From NCBI RefSeq assembly GCF_016097555.1, contig NC_054712.1, forward strand, positions 45,978,233 through 46,042,232: a stretch of DNA of 64,000 bases. The letters are read 5' to 3'. The translations under genes and the position numbers were made by a program. Of this stretch, positions 1-10,736 are shown piece after piece; position 1 is the first letter of the stretch, and each line of letters starts with the position of its first letter. The notes beneath the pieces are model-generated. The model was not told the origin of the DNA. It made no database searches and saw only the letters and a program-made list of their open reading frames with translations. The stretch comes from Gigantopelta aegis. Taxonomy: Eukaryota; Mollusca; Gastropoda; Neomphalida; Peltospiridae.

Positions 1-118
1 GGAGTGCAAATAATTCAAGGGGGAGTGCGTATTATAAGTATAATATTAACTGGGGGAATGCAAATTATACGTATAATAATGACTGGGGAGTGCATATTCT
101 TGGGGAGTGCAAATTAAA
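1..118. repeat. Degenerate short tandem repeat
   Basis: About four diverged copies of a unit around GGGGAGTGCAAATTA separated by AT-rich spacers. The array is cut by the left edge of the window, so its full size is unknown. No coding signal is seen. Confidence 0.5.
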
Positions 119-418
119 TGCTACAGGTACTTTCAGTGGCCTCCACCTGTGATTCCTGGTTGACAGGTGTAGGCCTATATTTGGTAGGTAGACAAGCCAT
201 TAATAACCGCCGTCTAGACACAAAGTTACGTACAGGCGGTATTTTTCAACATCACAGGATATTGGAATATACCTGCCACCCCTAAAATGGTAATGGACAT
301 TATCATCCGTCATGCTTTATTACTGTAAATCATTCTGTATTGTGCTCGAGTACCCGTACCAGTGTAGATAATTAATTTCAGCAGTAACTAATCAGTAATA
401 CAAGTTACACAATAATCT

Positions 419-1775
419 TTTTTTTTTTTTCAATTCATTTATTAACCTTGAACATTTACAGTTCATCAGTCATACAAATACATATACAACAATGACACAA
501 TGGAAGATGTTGGCATAAAAAGGACACGGAAAATATAAATGCTTTTGTATAGAACTCTGTATATAGACTATTAACTATCGATTCTCGTCTTTTAAACATT
601 TTGAACAGATATTTTCCTAATTTACATAAATCATTTACATTGTTAGTTGATAGTAATTCTATCAATTTAAACATATATGGATGGATTCTATAATATTTCT
701 TGATATATAATATTCTATAATCACTGAAAAAGGGACAACATAATATCACATGAAACTCGTCCTCAATTTCACCTATTTTACACAAGACACACAATCATTT
801 AGATCTACTTATGTTATGATAGCGACCAACTTCAATAGCTAAACTATGTGATGATAATCTTATCTTTGTAATGCATTTTTTATATAGACTTGGAATAGGT
901 TTCATCAGGTAATTTTGTAAAATAAGCTCTTTTACTAAATATTTATACAAATATGAATATTTGATAGACGTGTCCAGGAGCCCATTAAGATCTTGCTTAC
1001 ACTGGTCCATAATTCTCTGTTTTGTTAATGACAAATGAAAATTATAGTTTAATGTTTCTTGGTTACACCACAGTGCATATAAACCTAATGAACACAGTTT
1101 TTGCCTTATTTGTCTTGCCCAGTTAGTACCTGTATCACATTTTGATCTAAGTTCCACATATGCAAAGTACAAGATACAATTCTTTGTGTTCAATAATTTA
1201 AACCAATATTTTATCATACGATACATACGAGTATACAAAAGGGGATATCTACCTAATTCAAAATATAACATAATAGTAGTAGTGGAACTTTTAACATTTA
1301 GAATATTCTTACAAAATTCTATGTATAAATTCTCTATAGAGTTTGCCTTGTAAAACCCCCAAATCTCGGCACAATAATTCAAAATACTTGCTGTGTATGT
1401 ATCAAATAAAGACAAAGAAGACCTATGGTTTAACATTAACTTATTTGTATTTTTCTTTAATGCATATATGGCTTTTCGTCCCTGATCTGTCAATAAATTG
1501 ACCGCATACGTAAATTTACCATTATAATTAAAACCTAATCCGAGATAAGTAAAATGGTCTACAGCCTCGAGTAACAAATCATTATAATACCATTTTTCAT
1601 AATCATATCGTCACCCACCCTTTCTGAAAACTACTATTTTAGTTTTTTTCAACATTAAGACACAAACCCCATTTTATATTATAGTAATGTAAAGTGTTTA
1701 ACATTTTCTGAAGACCTTCAGCCGTTTGTGAAAAAATCACCATATCATCAGCGTATAGTATATGATAATGCACTA
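419..1775 (-). mobile_element. LINE (non-LTR retrotransposon), 5'-truncated 3' end
   Basis: On the minus strand the RT catalytic motif LYADDM is readable near 1742-1759. It is followed (1577-795) by the thumb and connection region, with FTYLGLGFNYNG, ILNYCAEIWGFY and similar signatures. Then (794-456) comes a C-terminal cysteine/histidine knuckle, CVLCKIGEIEDEFHVILCC, typical of Jockey/CR1-type LINEs. A run of T at about 419-431 on the plus strand is the poly(A) tail. The 5' part (endonuclease and most of the RT) is absent. A stop/frame change at 794-797 separates the last two blocks, so this is a dead copy. Exact clade is not decided. Confidence 0.8.
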
Positions 1776-2211
1776 GTTTCTGTTTTTAATCTGGCTGTCC
1801 ATCCGCCATAATACTGAACGTATCAACCGGTTTCTAAATGCAATTCAATGGAATGATTTCGGATTCATGTTCAGCGCTGGAATTAAGATGCATATATTTT
1901 ACTTTATTCTTTAGTTTCATTATCATCTAGTAGTAAGTGTCGGATACTCGGGTCCGGGTCGAGTTTGACCCTCGAGTACTCGAGTCCAATATTCTGGACT
2001 TGTGGACGCCCTATTTCCCATCTAAAATCACTCCAACGTACCCTACCAATAGGCCTAATAAGTATGCATTTTTTTCTTTGGATTTTTTAAAGAAAGATTT
2101 TCGTTTTATTAATGCAAATTGAAATATATTTAGTTAAATAGTTTATTATATTATCAAGTCATTTATGTTGTTTTACAAGCCAGGTTGATGAAAGCGAAGC
2201 GCCTTGTCGTA

Positions 2212-2358
2212 AATGATCAGAAACACATTTAATATACAGCCACTAATATTTTATGCAGAAAAAATATATTTGATATGTAACTATAGTTGTTAAAAAGTCT
2301 CTGTTACAGTGTTAGTCGATAACATCTTAAACATTGCAGCAAATTCGGTAATGTCCCT
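2212..2358 (+). mobile_element. TTAA-type MITE (family 1), right-hand fragment
   Basis: Matches the 3' part of the family seen whole at 41954-42324, including CAGCCACTAATATTTTATGC, GTTAGTCGATAACATCTTAA and the terminal AATGTCCCT followed by TTAA. The left half is missing. It lies inside dispersed repeat A: the intact copy at about 49700 continues through AAAGTGTCAGTATG without it. Confidence 0.65.
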
Positions 2359-2794
2359 TTAAAGTGTCAGTATGTGTTGGTGGTCCGTGTATGCATCTTT
2401 CCGTCACATAAGGTTCATATAAGAGTTTAGTTTCCCCTTTAATAAAACTAAAACATGATTTAAGGGAGAGAACTCTGTTATTGATTAGTGTTAAATAAAG
2501 GAGGAATTATCAATAAAGAAGAGGAAATCATGGCTGCGTCCTTGCGATACATTAGTGTTGTAGTTACAAAAGGTATTTAGTTGCTTTATTCTCAACCATA
2601 ACTGTGCAAAAACATTCTGTAAATTGTGTTGTTATGAAGTACGATGTCGTAACGTAAAAGAAAAGTTGTTTACTAAAATCAAATGTTTCATACTTAAAAC
2701 ATGCATGACATTTCGCCCCAAGTCTGTTCGCCCCCAACTCATTTCGTCCCAAACTCTGTTCGTCTTATACAAGTTACGGTATTGTAACGGAAAC

Positions 2795-4187
2795 GGAAAA
2801 ATATCCGCCCGGTCCCCCCCCCCCCTCCTCCCCTAACCCTAACCTTAACTCCAACCCTAACCCTAACCCTAGTTCACCACGGTAAACATCTACGGTCCGT
2901 TTTTTAACATTTTGACATTTATTTGGACCCGATGTTTACAATGTTAATAGCAAAAACAAGCGTGCAGTTTCCGCCCAGATTTCAGGCGGAATCGATACAA
3001 CCATGGAATTAATTATTTCGTGGCGAAATATGAGATGTAGCAATAAATATAAACACTTACTGTATAAAGAAAACTTCCCGAGTCACGTTTTACGCATAAA
3101 TAGACAGTTTGTCCAAATAGTAATCCTGCATTAATCCAATTTTCAGTTACGAACAAAATCTCGAATATTCCCGCCGGCCATTGTGAGCATAGTTAAAATG
3201 TGATTGAAAACTGTTGGTGGAATCGGATTATTTTTATTATTATTCGTCTCGGGTTCACGAGTTTATTCCACGATATTTAATGGAATATCACGTTTTATAA
3301 TAATAAATAAATAAACTTAATTAATGAATAATATTGTTTAAAAATCAATTAATTGATAATAAATTAATAATAACAATTAAATTTAACTGAATAAAACTCC
3401 TAAAATAACTAATGACCAGTAATTATGGCTAAAAAAAATAAATAAAATTAAAACAAAAAAGAAGAGAAAAAAAGAAGAAAAAAAACCTTTGAAACACATG
3501 TAAGCAATGGCCTGTAATAATAATATTTAAAAACAATTACTAAAGGAAATAATAATTTTGGAAAAAGTAAATAAATGAAGGCCTTTAAAATAAGTAATGA
3601 CCTGTACTAACAATCATTATTTTTTTAATAATAATAAAAAAGAATAATACACCCCAAAACTTTAATGTGATAATATTATTAACAATGCATATAATGCAAC
3701 CCACACAAAGCACATATGTAGAAACAAAAATAACAAAATAAATACATTTAATAATCAATTCCATTCAGTTCCGCAATATTTCTTTTTACGTAAAATGCTT
3801 GATACGAATAATTCTCGTTCCGCAAAATTTTCATTCCGCATTTTCGATGTGCCAGGATAAAAATAGTTTTCAAATGTTTAAATGTGTCATCTTCAAACAT
3901 CTAATCCTGGAAAGGTTACCAAAGGTATTGTACTTAATATTTTTGTCTAAAATTTATTAAAATATGTTGTTGTACGTGTTGAGGCTCTTAAATAAAGCAC
4001 ATATGCCTGATTTTATTAAATCGTGATTGCAAATGGAAAATTCGATCCAATGGATAAACGTTACGGCACAGCAATAAACATCACAATAATAAATATCGTG
4101 CCGGAGACGTTTATCTTGATGAACTAACCCTAACCCCTAACCCCTAACCCAAAATAATAATGGAGGGGACCGGGCGGATATTATACC
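2795..4187. mobile_element. Non-autonomous DNA transposon with 8-bp TSD and telomere-like subterminal repeats
   Basis: The ends are inverted copies: GGAAAAATATCCGCCCGG at 2795 and, on the other strand, GGTATAATATCCGCCCGG ending at 4187. The exact 8-mer ACGGAAAC flanks both sides (2787-2794 and 4188-4195), as expected for an 8-bp target-site duplication. Inside each end is a short array of CCCTAA-like units (2834-2873 and 4126-4150). After it comes a second similar block: TAGTTCACCACGGTAAAC at the left, TAGTTCATCAAGATAAAC on the opposite strand at the right. The roughly 1.2-kb interior is AT-rich and codes for nothing I can see. The superfamily is undecided; hAT, Merlin and some rarer groups make 8-bp duplications. 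Confidence 0.75.
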
Positions 4188-4758
4188 ACGGAAACTTTCG
4201 ACTACTTCTCGGTTACTCTTTAAATAAATAACAGACACGCCACTGTGACAACCCACTGTCACTGTCAATACATTTGTGGTATTTCCAACAAACAAAGATG
4301 CTTGCGTTCACCAAAAGTTGAGCACTGGTATAACCGACACAACCCCTTCCTCCTCCACCCCATCTCAATGAAATAATAATAATTAAAAAAAACCCTAAAA
4401 TATAATGTTCAGTGGATACGATCAATGACGTGTACACATAACCAGGGCTGAATCTTGTCGACATGAATTTATGCCCAATTTTACATGCCACTTACCGGGT
4501 AACTTACCTTACACCTATTCTTATATTGGTCATATGTTTATATGTAAAAGCAGACATACACTTTTTCATGGTGTAAAGTAGGCTACATAGCTGTACTTTT
4601 ATTTATTTATTAATTATTGATTTAAAAAAAATAATAATAATAGGTCGCCAGGTGGGCAACCTTACTGTGGGTTTTTAGTTGCCCATCGTCGTTTTCAGTC
4701 GCCAGGGGCGATCGGGCAACCGTTAAGTTCGAACCCTGAGTTAGAATTATATGAACTT
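4188..4758. other. Gene-free stretch with a possible hAT-like MITE end
   Basis: No convincing coding potential. Near 4643-4739 a GC-richer block ends in GTTCGAACCCTGA, the inverted form of CAGGGTTCGAAC, which resembles hAT-type MITE ends. Its partner end was not found. Confidence 0.35.
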
Positions 4759-4985
4759 CAGAAGGATTTCAATTATTAGGACTGTGCATCTAAGGTCGTG
4801 GTATGTGCTATCGTGTCTGTGGGATGGTGCATATAAAAGATCCCTTGCAGCTAATGGAAAACTGTAGCAGGTTTCCTCTCTGACTGTCAACATGACCATA
4901 TGTTTGACATCCAATAGCCGATTATTATTAAATCAATGTGCTCTAGTGGTGTTGATAAACAAAACAAACTTTATATTGTGTTCCC
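4759..4985 (+). mobile_element. SINE, tail type 2, head missing
   Basis: Carries the shared SINE core (GTGGTATGTGCTATC, GGATGGTGCATATAAAAGAT) and the type 2 tail (GACATCCAATAGCCGAT, GTGCTCTAGTGGTGTTG, AACAAAACAAACTTT). The tRNA-like head is lost. Confidence 0.75.
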
Positions 4986-5392
4986 AGGGAGAGAGCCCAC
5001 ACATTGCTAATATTCTACATTTAATATGTACATTTATTATATACATAGCAATGAAATACATAGATCTACAGAAACCATAAAAGTGATATTCAATGATTGA
5101 ATAAAAACTGGCAAGCTAAATAATGATAACACAATGTCCTGTCGTTTAGACTCAACGAGTGTAAGTCTTTAAACTTGCTGTTCGATTTGTTATGTATAAT
5201 TTATGGGTTTTTGGTAAGACCATTTTGTCAGATATGTTTGTACAGCAATATTATTAAGTAATTACTAATTAAATAAAGATACTTTTTATTCATATTTCTT
5301 TTAATTATGACATGGTCAAGTACATTTTCAACAAAGGTTCAACTGGAAGAAATATATTATGGCGTTATATATAATATTTTATTAATAAATAG

Positions 5393-5553
5393 ACCATTTC
5401 ATGGTGTTTTTTCTACTACAATTTTTCTGTCAACTTGTGATGTTTGAAAACCATATTTTTACTCATTGCTTTGCATTTCATGAAAATATGGTTTTCACAC
5501 ATCACTCGTTGACATAAAAATCATATTTGAAAAAAAACCCCATGAAATAGCCT
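5393..5553. repeat. Palindromic (fold-back) element
   Basis: ACCATTTCATGGTGTTTTTT at the left pairs with AAAAAAAACCCCATGAAAT at the right. Inner segments also pair, for example GTTTGAAAACCATATTTTTA with ATGAAAATATGGTTTTCA. A MITE-like hairpin with no coding content. The rest of 4990-5890 shows only AT-rich sequence. Confidence 0.55.
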
Positions 5554-5895
5554 CTATGTATTCAATGTCTGTACACATGAAGACAAGTCCAAACTCCAGC
5601 ATATTTACATCAAGCCTATCGTATAAACTGTAGAAAAATTACAGTTAACATGTTCCTTGACAATTGATGGCTTTTTATAATCAATCATTCCATTGGTAGA
5701 ACCGAACAAATCAATGGGTTTCTAAAATTAATTTTTGTATTTTTATTCTAATCAATCAAAGAAGGACCACTAATGTTTACTAATATTTAAGTCAAATATT
5801 TATATGTTTTAAAGGGAGAAGTTTATTTGTTGGCTTTGTATTAGTGTACAATTTCTAATACATTTTCAATATTTATTGTAATTAATAATCATACA

Positions 5896-6062
5896 CAGGG
5901 CTCGAAAATTATGGCGGCACTGACTGCAATTGCCGTAATTGCAATATGAATTGCCGTCGGTCAAGGCCTGACTGATGGCAGTGATTGCTGTCGGTGAGCA
6001 TTCTGCCTATGGCAAAAACAAAAAAAGTGTCGTACGTAACAAATTCTTGTGTTCGAGCCCTA
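5896..6062. mobile_element. hAT-like MITE, CAGGGCTCGAA ends
   Basis: Begins CAGGGCTCGAAAATTA and ends TTCGAGCCCTA, giving 10-11 bp inverted ends. The interior has GGCGGCACTGACTGCAATTGC and variants. A second copy lies at 58166-58275. Both copies happen to sit about 160-170 bp upstream of a coding exon. Confidence 0.6.
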
Positions 6063-6230
6063 CTATATAATGGAGCTATGAACATACCATGTTGAAAGAC
6101 AACATTTGTGTGTCTAATCAAGTCAAAAATTACATTTTTTTTTGCTAACTTGCTTAGTCTTCTTTGTATCAAATTATGTAAAGTGTACATTACAAAACAG
6201 CCAACAAGTAACTTTTCTCTCTTTTTCCAG

Positions 6231-6288
6231 ATCCTTGTGCATAAACGTTGACCTTTTGAATGCTGAGCTAATCCTACTAATTGTAACC
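6231..6288 (+). other. GLMN: GLMN 5' leader at start of coding exon
   Basis: A polypyrimidine tract and CAG end at 6230, so the exon probably begins at 6231 with an untranslated leader. At least one upstream non-coding exon is implied but I could not locate it. This argues that the gene is expressed through splicing rather than being a dead retrocopy. Confidence 0.55.
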
Positions 6289-8313
6289 ATGGAAACTGAT
6301 CAGGATCCTCCAGTTATGAAAAGAATCGACGACCCTGAAAAATTCCTTAAACAGATTAAGGAATGCTTGCAGTACAGTGACGACCGAGGGCTGAAGACGC
6401 ATATCTTGGAGAAGAAGTTTTCAAATAAGGACCTCTACTGGGAACTAACCAGCGAACTGTCGAAGTATATTACCAAGGAGACGTATGAACAAACACCGGG
6501 CTTTTTTGATGCCTGTAAAAGATGTCTTGCCTATTTTGTGAGGACGGGGAAACCCAAGGAAATGCTGCTGGCTCTTTTAGAGCAAGCAGACTGTTTCAAT
6601 GATGACATCAAGTACAAGACTCTCATGGAGCTGATTCAGAAGACGTTGCTACAGCTACCAAGGAAGAGGTTTCATTCTCTTGATATCACCATGGAAACAT
6701 TGTCCGCTCACGTTCAACAACTGCCATTACCCGAGGACGGATGTTTAGAAGGCAAAGAGAGGCTCGTTCTGGATGCAGATGAAAACATTCAAAGAATCTG
6801 CGACATTGTAGATGCCTTTCTCAAGTTCGTTAAACCATTTGCAGAAGAGGTGTCTGTGAGTAGGAGGATGGAGAGAGATGACCAGTTAGACCCCCAGGTG
6901 TTCGTTCTTAAGAAACATCTCATGTCTACTTTAAATCACCCTTTGGTGTTTCTGGACCTTAGTTACGATGTGACCATATCCAAGGCAAAATCTAGAAGTA
7001 GATTTTTAGCCGAGACGGTGATGGAACTGCTGGTTCACTTGGAAACTGATTTTCATAAGTTGATGGACGTGTACCTCAGAGAAGGTGGCATGAATGTAGT
7101 GGAAGAGGAAGAAGATGATGAGAATGTAGTCGAGGAGAAAGAGGATGATGTGAACATGGCTGAGGGTGAAGACAGGGGAGACATGAAGAGATCTGAGGAT
7201 CAAAGTGCTGATAATGATATGGACTCCCAGAATAAACACAACGAGGAGATTGAACTGAAGAAGAATAAGAGAGACAAATCACCGAATTCCAAGTCAAGTA
7301 GATCTTCAAGACTTAAAAACAAGGACAAAGTCCAGAACTGGAAATTTCAGAAGAACCTTTCCAAACTGTCCCTGTCATGTCTAGCGTACCTTGTTCATGT
7401 GGAGCATCTTGGTGCTGAAAAACTGCCATCGGTATTCACTCACATACACATTCTGGAGGTTTGTCTTCCTCTCATATTGCCACTTGTGGACACCACCGAG
7501 TCCCTTCTTGTGTACAAGGGTCTTCATCTCCTCCGTGCCCTTGTAGAATTGATCCCACGCGAGTCTGTGTGCAATAGAAGCTTACAGGACAACGAATCCT
7601 TCACTCCAGTTCTCCGTGCCCTCATCAACATCATGGTCATGTGTCCAGTGAAAGAACTACGTCAGTGTGCTGTCAAGATCCTTCCCAAACTGATCACCAT
7701 GTTCTCTCACGAAGGCCAGTACACGCTGTTCAAGAAGGTCTTTGGTCTGTGCTCTCACTCTGGTGTCCGTGGTTACACCGTCCAGCTCCTGAAGGATCAG
7801 GTGGACAGAAACCTGCAGGAGAAGTCTCCGTCTGCCTGCTTCGTCGGCCCGCAGCTGGAGAACCTTCTGAAGATGGCGATGACTCTACCCGACGGGCCGA
7901 CGACGGATCTGATGGAGAACTCTGACTGCATCATCTCTGTCCTCAACCTCCTCCGCTTCCTCGTCCTCAGGGATCCTCCGCATCAGGACCTCACTGGCAT
8001 CTGGAGCAAGTTTGACAAACTGGAGAAAGAATACCTGGAACCAATTCGCACAGGTCTGGAGATGTCCCGGGCGCACTATAACCTGGAGCTGAGTAATGTG
8101 CAGCAAGGCAAAGACAAAAAAAAGCCTGAGAGTGAAATGGACTTCAGTATGTCTGTTGCCGGGCAACCATTGTCGGCCATGACTAAAGACGAGAGGGTCA
8201 AGGTTCTTGAGAAGGCACTGAACACATTTGATCTGATGAGTAGTCTGTTGGCTAGACTGTATGAGGTTAAGGATCAAGTAACATCAGCATCAAAGTCAGA
8301 AATGATGCAGTAG
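6289..8313 (+). CDS. GLMN: Glomulin (FKBP-associated protein), single coding exon
   Basis: Predicted 674 aa. Glomulin is an all-helical HEAT-like repeat protein that binds the RING domain of RBX1 and blocks E2 docking on cullin-RING ubiquitin ligases; it also binds FKBP. Similarity to vertebrate glomulin is clear in the C-terminal half: LAYLVHVEHL, GQYTLFKKVFGLCSHSGV, GPQLENLLKMAMTLP, TDLMENSDCIISVLNLLRF and RAHYNLELSN all align to the human protein by memory. Residues about 265-345 form an acidic then basic low-complexity linker (EEEEDDE..., later KKNKRDK), which makes it longer than human GLMN (594 aa). I chose the ATG at 6289 (context ACCATGG). An acceptor (CTTTTTCCAG, ending 6230) precedes a 58-nt 5' leader, so the open frame to 6142 upstream is intronic. 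No internal intron is seen, unlike the many-exon vertebrate gene. Confidence 0.93.
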   Translation: METDQDPPVMKRIDDPEKFLKQIKECLQYSDDRGLKTHILEKKFSNKDLYWELTSELSKYITKETYEQTPGFFDACKRCLAYFVRTGKPKEMLLALLEQADCFNDDIKYKTLMELIQKTLLQLPRKRFHSLDITMETLSAHVQQLPLPEDGCLEGKERLVLDADENIQRICDIVDAFLKFVKPFAEEVSVSRRMERDDQLDPQVFVLKKHLMSTLNHPLVFLDLSYDVTISKAKSRSRFLAETVMELLVHLETDFHKLMDVYLREGGMNVVEEEEDDENVVEEKEDDVNMAEGEDRGDMKRSEDQSADNDMDSQNKHNEEIELKKNKRDKSPNSKSSRSSRLKNKDKVQNWKFQKNLSKLSLSCLAYLVHVEHLGAEKLPSVFTHIHILEVCLPLILPLVDTTESLLVYKGLHLLRALVELIPRESVCNRSLQDNESFTPVLRALINIMVMCPVKELRQCAVKILPKLITMFSHEGQYTLFKKVFGLCSHSGVRGYTVQLLKDQVDRNLQEKSPSACFVGPQLENLLKMAMTLPDGPTTDLMENSDCIISVLNLLRFLVLRDPPHQDLTGIWSKFDKLEKEYLEPIRTGLEMSRAHYNLELSNVQQGKDKKKPESEMDFSMSVAGQPLSAMTKDERVKVLEKALNTFDLMSSLLARLYEVKDQVTSASKSEMMQ

Positions 8314-8380
8314 TCCAGTCACGACTTAAACTGACTGTCCTAATTTGTATGCCATTATAAAATGTTCCATAACAAAGCCC

Positions 8381-8386
8381 ATTAAA
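8381..8386 (+). terminator. GLMN: Candidate polyadenylation signal of GLMN (ATTAAA)
   Basis: ATTAAA lies 68 bp past the stop codon. No AATAAA is closer. An A-run at about 8483-8494 follows 100 bp later and might be a genomic A tract rather than a processed-copy tail. Confidence 0.4.
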
Positions 8387-9095
8387 CAACTAGAAAACAC
8401 ATTTAAACACGTTTTCTGGTTTAGAACTGTATTAGTGTAAACCCCTGCAATTAAGAAAATGTCCACGGCAAAAACATATGCCAAAAAAAAAAAACCTGAA
8501 TATAGTCCAAGGCAAAAAAGTGTTGTGGATAATTAAAACATTGCCGGTTGCTGTGGGAAATTGCAGGGGTTGTTAGTGGGACACATTACAATGGCAGCAG
8601 ACTCGGGACAGTCTCTTTAACACATGTTTGTATATCGCACTCTCTTCAAACGGTAACCTCACCATTATTGTATTTAATGGTTCCTTTTTTGCTTTGGTGT
8701 AATGATTTGCTTGACATATAAAATGCCTCTTAAGGATGTTTGTTTCAATATTTGAAAAAAAGTGAATATAAACATTCATACATGAACATGAACCTGTATT
8801 GTACATTTTTAATTGTTTCATTTGTCAGTTCATAAAGCCAGGATCACATGGCACACTTTAGCTACTAAAGGCAGGATCACACAGATTAAGTGATTTAAAC
8901 TTTACACTATGCAGGATGTTTTTTAAAACATTTTAAATGACTACTATTAGCTAAAAAAAGAACCAATGTTTTTTGTGGGGTTTTTTTGCTTTTGTTTCTG
9001 AGTTATACATCTATGTTGCCACAATTCAGTTATGCTAAAAAAATATATGAATAACAAGTAGGATATATAACTCTTCTTCTGCGATCCTGGCCATG
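8387..9095. other. Gene-free AT-rich stretch
   Basis: No exon or element ends recognised apart from homopolymer A and T runs. Short ORFs here look random. Confidence 0.4.
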
Positions 9096-9345
9096 TTAGA
9101 TGGGTAGTCTGGTATTGTGAACGAAGTCCACAGTCAGCCTTAGCGACGTCGCCGGTCCCCACAGCTTCTCCCTTAGATCCACTGCACTGGGCCACGTTTG
9201 CTGTCGCAGAGTGTCGAAAGTGGGACAGGATTGGAGAGTGTGGGCTAGTGTCTGTGGACCAATGCCACATGGGCACTCGTCCGTGTGAGAGATTTTCAGC
9301 CTGAAGAGATGGGATATATAACAACCAGGCATGTGACTTTTCAGA
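9096..9345 (-). mobile_element. LINE C-terminal remnant
   Basis: Minus-strand reading gives RLKISHTDECPCGIGPQT, HTLQSCPTFDTLRQQTWP and DLREKLWGP, then ends LPI and a stop at 9096. This is the C-terminal CPCG...H...C knuckle common to a group of LINEs abundant in aquatic invertebrates. Only about 80 residues are left. Upstream sequence on this strand degenerates at about 9350. Confidence 0.65.
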
Positions 9346-9546
9346 TATCTCCGCTTTCTTTTTTTGTGTGAAATGATTTTCACAAAGTACAGTGTATATT
9401 GAATAATGCAGTACACAGAGACTGTAGGTAGCACTTCCTATATAATTTCCTTACCTCACCTTCATCCCTGGTTGGTTTACAGTTAGTACAGATGATTCCT
9501 ATGGTGCAGTCTCAAATAAAGTCTTAAATACATTGTAACAGCTGAT

Positions 9547-10085
9547 CCGAGCTATATTATGGTAGCCCCACTCCCATGGCTAGTGATATTCAATGTTTGG
9601 CTAGTAAATGACTACTGTTGCCATGCCTGATGGAAAGTAAATTGTTTTTGGTCAAATGTTGCAGATAAGTCTGTTTTGTAAATATGAATATCCTGCCCCA
9701 TCCCAAACCCCCAATGAGTGGAATGTAGCCCAGTGGTAAAGCATATGTTTGATGCGCGGTCGGTCTAGGATCGATCCTCGTCGGTGGACCCATTGGGCTA
9801 TTTCTCATTCCAGCCAGTGCTCCACAACTGGTGTAACAAAGGCTGTCGTATGTACTATCCTGTCTGTGGGATGGTGCATATAAAAGATCCCTTGCTGCCC
9901 ATGAAGTAGCGACAACAGGTTTCCTCTTTCAATATCTGTTTGATCCTTAACCATATGTCTGATGCCATATAACTGTAAAAAAATATTTGTTGAGTGCATC
10001 ATTAAATAAAACATTTTCTTCTTTTCCTTTTTAAATCACTGATCCCATGGCTAGTGGATTTTATAAAAATTCTAGAATCCCTGCA
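9547..10085 (+). mobile_element. MITE family 2 (CTAGCCATGGG), split by a SINE
   Basis: The left part (9547-9713) reads TATGGTAGCCCCACTCCCAT, GGCTAGTGATATTCAATG and GTAAATATGAATATCCTGCC. The right part (10034-10085) reads ATCACTGATCCCATGGCTAG and TTCTAGAATCCCTG. Both match the uninterrupted copy at 39100-39450. The missing middle is replaced by a SINE, so the MITE is older than the SINE. Confidence 0.65.
9714..10022 (+). mobile_element. SINE, tail type 1, nested in MITE family 2
   Basis: Nearly complete: tRNA-like head with A box TAGCCCAGTGG and B box GGATCGATCC, core GGATGGTGCATATAAAAGAT, and type 1 tail (CATATGTCTGATGCCATATA, GAGTGCATCATTAAATAAAA). Confidence 0.85.
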
Positions 10086-10736
10086 TCCATGAAGTTCATA
10101 CGCCTACAGTGGGATGTGGTTTGGCTTCAGATACAAAGAGTGTTTTATGGGGAGGAAGGTGTTTACTGCCCTTCGAAAAATGTACCAGCGTAAGCGTTAA
10201 AAAATAAAACCTATTAAATCATAGTTCAGAAATGTAACCGTGCATTACAATGTATTAAAATTATTGAAATGTAATTTTTATTGAAAACATTTATCAATGA
10301 GCATTATTTTTTATGTAAAATATATATAATTCTATTTAGTAATGATACTTTTCGTTGTGTTGTTTCGACTGCAATGTGCACTGATGCCTTACACCTTACA
10401 CATACATGCACTATTCATAGGTGGTTTTTTCTTCTTTCACAACTTGTTAAAATATTTTCTGTAAATGTTCTTTGTTGGATGGACTTGGATAATAGTGACA
10501 GTGATGATGATGGCATATTTTCATTTTATTTTATTTTATGCATATATATATATATATATACTGAGCAATGCGAAGAAAATAAACATTATCCTTTTTCCAA
10601 TGTCATGGTGTTGACTTGTTCCTTTGAAGGGAATTTTTGCATGATTCCAATGTATTTTTGTTTTAGAATTGAAAAAGAACACCCATACCACATTGTCTAG
10701 AAAGGAGCACTTCAGGCCATACCTTATTAAGAAGCT
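10086..10736. other. Gene-free AT-rich stretch
   Basis: Contains a short (TA)n run at about 10543-10561. A 139-codon ORF (10281-10700) is AT-rich, ends in this low-complexity DNA and lacks family resemblance, so it is not called. Confidence 0.4.

Larger units (their letters stand above)
119..2430 (+). repeat. Dispersed repeat 'A', interrupted copy
   Basis: Blocks here match, in the same order, a more intact copy at 48277-49782: CACCTGTGATTCCTG near 145, CCCCTAAAATGGTAATGG near 280, TTGAAATATATTTAGTTAAA near 2120, AAGCGCCTTGTCG near 2197 and AGTGTCAGTATGTGTTGG near 2362. The copy is split by a LINE (about 419-1775) and by the right part of a TTAA-type MITE (2212-2358). I see no protein in the repeat itself; it looks like a non-autonomous element. 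The stretch 1937-2122 contains a 61-codon ORF that I regard as chance. Confidence 0.55.

Noticed and set aside
1937-2122. 61-codon ORF
   Set aside because: Lies in dispersed repeat A beyond the LINE and lacks similarity or codon signal.
2834-2873. Chromosome end
   Set aside because: The CCCTAA-like tract is short, degenerate, and enclosed in a transposon with host genes on the far side.
6142-6288. N-terminal extension of glomulin from the ATG at 6142
   Set aside because: A clear acceptor ends at 6230, the ATG at 6289 has a good context, and the upstream residues do not resemble glomulin.
7006-8277. Minus-strand and alternate-frame ORFs over GLMN (77-130 codons)
   Set aside because: Shadows of the glomulin frame with no independent support.
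8483-8494. Poly(A) tail of a processed GLMN retrocopy
   Set aside because: Only 12 A, about 100 bp beyond the candidate signal, no flanking duplication seen, and a spliced leader is present.
9715-9785. tRNA gene
   Set aside because: A and B boxes belong to the SINE head, repeated in many copies; no cloverleaf with a proper acceptor stem.
10281-10700. 139-codon ORF
   Set aside because: AT-rich, contains a (TA)n-encoded Ile/Tyr run, no recognisable family.
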